Assembly (NCBI RefSeq): GCF_003008535.1
Contig: NZ_CP027666.1
Coordinates: 3,837,012 to 3,901,011 of the forward strand
Direction: 5' to 3'
Length of the DNA stretch: 64,000 nucleotides
Origin: Ottowia oryzae
GTDB lineage: Bacteria; Pseudomonadota; Gammaproteobacteria; Burkholderiales; Burkholderiaceae_C
Shown piece after piece: positions 60,547-64,000 of this stretch. The translations under genes and the position numbers were made by a program. Below the pieces are notes generated by a model. That model was given only the letters and a program-made list of their open reading frames with translations. It did not search any database and had not been told where the DNA came from. The stretch's first letter is position 1. Each line of letters begins with the position of its first letter.

Positions 60547-60726
60547 GCCACTTCTCCAACCAGTTAGATAAACATTTTTCGGGGTCGCCGCGCGCCAAAT
60601 TGGTGCAAACCACGGCCCAAAAAGCCGACCACGCCCCTCGGACGCATTCTGTGCAAGCCGCGTGCCAAGTGTTCGGAAATGTGTCTAGGTGGCGACAGCG
60701 GCGCGCTGAAGAGCAGACCCGGCTTG

Positions 60727-62094
60727 TCAGTCAAGCCCGCCGCCAAGCGCCTGAACCAGCGCGATGTGGTTCTGGTGCTGCTCGAAACGGGTGCTGGCCA
60801 GCGCCAGCTCTGCCGCGCGGCGGCGCTCTTGCGCGTCCAGCCACACGCGCAGGGCCGTTTGGCCGTAGCGGTAGCGCGCTTCGCTGCGCAGCTCGATGGC
60901 GCGGGTTTGTTCCAGGCTTTGTTGCAGCAACAGGGCCTGGGCTTGCAGATGGCTGCGCGCCGAAAGCGCCTTTTCCACCTCGGTGAAAGCGGTCAGCAGG
61001 CTCTTGCGAAAGAGCACCACCGCTTCTTCGTAGCGCGCGCCGGCTATGTCGGTGGCCAGGCGCATCTCACGCACATTGAGAAACGGCAGGGTGACACCCA
61101 CACCCAAAGTAGCCACGGGGTTGGACAGCAGGTGCAGCAAGGACGCACTGGAGGTGCCCAGCGCGCCGGTCAACGACAGCGCCGGGTAGTAGCGCAACCG
61201 ATCGGCATCGCCACTGGCCAGCGTGGCTCGCAAGCGTTGTTCGGCCGCGCGCAGGTCCGGCCGCCGGGCCAGCAGATCCGCGGGCAGCCCGGGCTGGACT
61301 GCCGGCAGGCGCCGGCTGGGAAACTGCGTCGGCTCGGCCGTTGGCAGGCCCTGGCCGTCCAGCACGACAGCGATGGTCTGCAGCAATTCATCGTGGCTCT
61401 GCTGCAGTTGACTGAGGGCGGCTTGCTGGCTGGTCACCAACTGCGCCGCCTCGTGCCGCTCCAGGCCGGAGACGGCCCCGTTCTGGTATTGCGCTTCCAC
61501 CAGATCGCGCGTGCGCTGCGCATAGGCAAGCGATTGCCGCGCGAGCGCGATGCGCTCATTGACGTAGGCAAGCTGCCAGTACAGGCTGGCGACGGAGGCG
61601 GTCAAGCTCAACGCCACGCCACGGCGATCGTCCTGCGTCGCCAGCGCCTCGAACTGCGCGGCGTCGCGCAGCGCGCCCAGGCGGCCGAACAAATCCACCT
61701 CCCAGGCCACGCCCAGGTTGGCCGCCCCCGATTCGGTGCGGCTTCGCGATGGCCCCGACAGCGGTCGGCTGACGCCTGTCGACAAGCTGGACGACAGCGT
61801 GGGCCACAAGGCATTGGCGGCCATTTGCGACTCCAGCGAGGCGCGCCGTACGCGAATGAGCGCGGCCGCCAGGTCGGCATTGCGCGCCAGCGCGGTGTCA
61901 ATCCAGACGGTCAGCGCAGGGTCGTCCACCGAGCGCCACCAGTTTTCCAGAGGCGGCGCCGCTGCAGGTTGACCGGCAGTGCCGTGGACATACGCCGCTG
62001 GCAGAGGGTTGGCTGGGGTTTCAGGGCGGGTGCGCAAGGTAGAACAACCGGCCAGGAACAGGGTGGCGACCAAAGACAGGGCGATGCGCTGCAT
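60727..62094 (-). CDS. Outer-membrane efflux lipoprotein, NodT/TolC family
   Basis: The outer-membrane channel of a tripartite efflux pump. From the ATG at 62094 it has 455 residues, with a lipobox LAGC (C17). Two repeated halves of the OEP family are visible: LENWWRSVDDPALTVWIDTA, NADLAAALIRVRRAS and AWEVDLFGRLGALRDAA, then RLRYYPALSLTGALGTSS and FLNVREMRLATDIAGARYEE. The upstream neighbour, 10 bases away and on the same strand, is macB, so it is the outer-membrane part of a MacAB-type pump. Confidence 0.95.
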   Translation of the reverse strand: MQRIALSLVATLFLAGCSTLRTRPETPANPLPAAYVHGTAGQPAAAPPLENWWRSVDDPALTVWIDTALARNADLAAALIRVRRASLESQMAANALWPTLSSSLSTGVSRPLSGPSRSRTESGAANLGVAWEVDLFGRLGALRDAAQFEALATQDDRRGVALSLTASVASLYWQLAYVNERIALARQSLAYAQRTRDLVEAQYQNGAVSGLERHEAAQLVTSQQAALSQLQQSHDELLQTIAVVLDGQGLPTAEPTQFPSRRLPAVQPGLPADLLARRPDLRAAEQRLRATLASGDADRLRYYPALSLTGALGTSSASLLHLLSNPVATLGVGVTLPFLNVREMRLATDIAGARYEEAVVLFRKSLLTAFTEVEKALSARSHLQAQALLLQQSLEQTRAIELRSEARYRYGQTALRVWLDAQERRRAAELALASTRFEQHQNHIALVQALGGGLD

Positions 62095-62104
62095 TCTGAG
62101 TACG

Positions 62105-64000
62105 TCAATTGCGAGAAAGCGCCTGCACCGGGTCCAGCCGGGCCGCGCTGCGGGCGGGCAGAAAGCCGAAGGCGATACCGATGAGCGACGAGCACGCCAA
62201 GGCCACCGCCATGGACACGACCGAGAACGACACCGAAAACCCGACCTTGAGCAGGTTGAAGACCGTGCCCAAACCCACGGCCAGCGCCACGCCCAGCGCG
62301 CCGCCAATCAGGCAGACCAGCACGGCCTCGATCAAGAACTGCTGCAGGATGTCGGACTGGCGCGCGCCGATGGCCATGCGCACGCCGATCTCGCGCGTGC
62401 GCTCGGTCACCGACACCAGCATGATGTTCATCACGCCGATGCCGCCTACCAACAGCGCGATCATGGCGATGGAGGAGATCAGCAAGGTCAGCGCGGTGCT
62501 GGTGCGCTCGATGGTGCCGCGAATCTGGTCGGAGCTGAAGATGAAGAAATCCTGCGTGCCGTGCCGGCCCGTCAGCAGCTTCTTCACCGCCTTCTGCGCG
62601 GTTTGCGCCGAGTAACCATCCTTGATGCGCAGGGTGATGCTGTCCAGGCGCGTGGAGCCGGTCAGCCGCGTCGACACCGCCGTGAACGGGGCATGGAACG
62701 TGGGCGTCGAACTGCCCAGTTGGCTCTGTGAAGGCTGCAGCACGCCAATGACTTCGACGGGCATCTGATCCAGCAGGACCACCTGCCCAACCGGATTCGG
62801 CTCGTGCGCAAACAGGGCCTTGGCCGCGCGCTGATCCAGCACCGCCACCTGTGCATGATGGTCCACGTCGGACTGGTCAAACCAACGGCCCGATGCCAGT
62901 TTGAGGCCGCGCACCCGCATGAAAGCGGCATCCACGCCGCTGACCTGGCCAGACGCGGTCACGCTACCATACCGTGCGGTCACTGGCGCTGAAACGTTGG
63001 GGGTGGCGCTGTCGACGTAGGGCTGCTCGGCCAAGGCCGTCGCATCGGCCGACACGAGCGTGTCGATGGCGGCAGCCCGCGTGTCGCCAAAATCCTTGCC
63101 AGGAAAGATGTCCAAGGTGTTGGTGCCCAGCTCGCCGATCTGCAACAGCACCTGGTTCTGCGCGCCACGGCCAAGCGCCACCACCAGCACCACCGAAGCA
63201 ATGCCGATGATGATGCCCAGCATGGTCAGAAAAGTGCGCAGCCGGTGCCCCAACATCGCCCGCAAAGCCATGCGAAGCGCTTCGACAAAGCGGTCACGCC
63301 CTTTGAACCAGCCGCCGCCACGGCGCACGGATGTCTGGCGCTCAGTTGACAAAGGCGCGCCTTCTGCAGGCACGGCGTGCGTGTCGCCGACGATGGCGCC
63401 GTCGTGGATTTCTATCCGCCGCGGCGCATGCGCGGCCACCGACATGTCGTGCGTCACGATGATGATCGTGTGGCCGGCGGCGTTCAATTCCTTGAGGATG
63501 CGGATCACCTCCTCGCCGCTGGCGCTGTCCAGGGCACCGGTGGGCTCATCGGCCAGGATGATGGCGCCGCCGTTGATCAGCGCCCGGGCAATCGACACGC
63601 GCTGCTGCTGGCCGCCCGACAGCTGGCCGGGGCTGTGGTCCATGCGGTCGCCAAGTCCCAGGCGTTGCAACAAGGCTTGCGCGGCGGCATGCCGCTCGTG
63701 GGCAGGCGTGCCCGCGTAGATGGCTGGCAGCTCGACATTGCCGATGGCCGACATGTCGGCCAACAGGTTGTAGCGCTGAAAGATGAAGCCGAACCGTTCG
63801 CGGCGCAGCGCAGCCAGCTCATCCGGCGTGCGCTCTGCCGTTTCTCGCCCGTCGATCTGGTAGCTGCCTGAGCTGGGCCGGTCGAGGCATCCCAGGATGT
63901 TCATCAGGGTCGACTTGCCCGAGCCCGACGCACCAACGATGGCCACCATCTCGCCCGAGTGGATGGTCAGGTCGATACCGCGCAGCACCGTTACCGTGCT
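62105..64000 (-). CDS. macB: MacB-type ABC transporter (runs off right edge)
   Basis: MacB is the inner-membrane ATPase/permease of a MacA-MacB-TolC pump (macrolides, lipoproteins, siderophores in different species). The N-terminus is outside the window; the visible part starts VTVLRGIDLTIHSGEMVAIV. It contains Walker A GASGSGKST, the Q-loop FIFQRYNLL, the signature LSGGQQQR and Walker B ILADEPTGALD. Then one membrane helix (FLTMLGIIIGIASVVLVVAL), a large periplasmic domain, and three C-terminal helices of the FtsX fold (DILQQFLIEAVLVCLIGGAL). macA is presumably upstream. The substrate is unknown. Confidence 0.95.
   Translation of the reverse strand, partial: STVTVLRGIDLTIHSGEMVAIVGASGSGKSTLMNILGCLDRPSSGSYQIDGRETAERTPDELAALRRERFGFIFQRYNLLADMSAIGNVELPAIYAGTPAHERHAAAQALLQRLGLGDRMDHSPGQLSGGQQQRVSIARALINGGAIILADEPTGALDSASGEEVIRILKELNAAGHTIIIVTHDMSVAAHAPRRIEIHDGAIVGDTHAVPAEGAPLSTERQTSVRRGGGWFKGRDRFVEALRMALRAMLGHRLRTFLTMLGIIIGIASVVLVVALGRGAQNQVLLQIGELGTNTLDIFPGKDFGDTRAAAIDTLVSADATALAEQPYVDSATPNVSAPVTARYGSVTASGQVSGVDAAFMRVRGLKLASGRWFDQSDVDHHAQVAVLDQRAAKALFAHEPNPVGQVVLLDQMPVEVIGVLQPSQSQLGSSTPTFHAPFTAVSTRLTGSTRLDSITLRIKDGYSAQTAQKAVKKLLTGRHGTQDFFIFSSDQIRGTIERTSTALTLLISSIAMIALLVGGIGVMNIMLVSVTERTREIGVRMAIGARQSDILQQFLIEAVLVCLIGGALGVALAVGLGTVFNLLKVGFSVSFSVVSMAVALACSSLIGIAFGFLPARSAARLDPVQALSRN

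Overview
The window looks like one contiguous piece of core chromosome from a high-G+C betaproteobacterium, order Burkholderiales and most likely family Comamonadaceae. The evidence is the gene order (mla operon, bolA, murA, his genes, hinT and tatABC on one strand; petABC next to sspAB; a DUF721 gene divergent from secA), the short HisG form, and a roughly 50-bp ATAGCTGCCAGCGC-type repeat scattered between genes. I recall that repeat as typical of Comamonadaceae, but I cannot assign a genus. I saw no rRNA, CRISPR array, prophage or plasmid functions.

Layout. 1-3.2 kb: 5' part of secA, a DciA-like DUF721 gene, tRNA-Thr(TGT) and sspB/sspA. 3.3-6.2 kb: cytochrome bc1 complex (petC, petB, petA). 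6.3-11 kb: mscL, pdxA, a Nif3-like gene, a lipoprotein and a DegS-like protease. 11.3-30 kb, minus strand: an old murA-hisGDCBHAFIE-hinT-tatABC locus whose his genes are now separated by later arrivals. These are an unrecognised gene pair between hisG and hisD; an FAD oxidoreductase, a small membrane protein and an AraC regulator between hisD and hisC; gdhA between hisF and hisI; and DUF4870 and patatin genes between hisE and hinT. 30-36.6 kb: bolA, an ABC-2 exporter and the complete mlaFEDACB phospholipid-transport operon.

36.8-43.8 kb: gltD, a GST-like gene and gltB (glutamate synthase), so with gdhA both ammonium-assimilating glutamate enzymes lie here. 43.87-44.70 kb: a REP-associated tyrosine transposase (RAYT) bounded by inverted GGGGTCAGA ends. 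45-47.6 kb: an amino-acid ABC importer without its ATPase. 47.7-53.2 kb: an OafA-type acyltransferase, an IPTL-CTERM-like exported protein and a Nudix/metallo-beta-lactamase fusion. 53.3-57.2 kb: two tandem YjgN/DUF898 membrane proteins followed by an M48 protease. 57.5-64 kb: a MaoC-type dehydratase, an MltB-family transglycosylase, a porin, a NodT-type outer-membrane lipoprotein and macB, which runs off the right edge.

The most interesting observations are: (1) the dispersed repeat, which supplies terminator hairpins, the start codon and first codons of hisH, and repeat-like stretches inside three genes; (2) a RAYT lying between two copies of that repeat; (3) a porin whose well-placed ATG is one base out of frame because of an A8 run; (4) a terminator-like hairpin directly before mlaF; (5) an 11-residue reading frame linking murA to hisG by overlapping stop and start codons; (6) a low-complexity insertion in HisD; and (7) an unrecognised gene pair inside the his locus. 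Long open frames antisense to gltB, gltD, gdhA, petB and the DUF898 genes are composition shadows and were left out.
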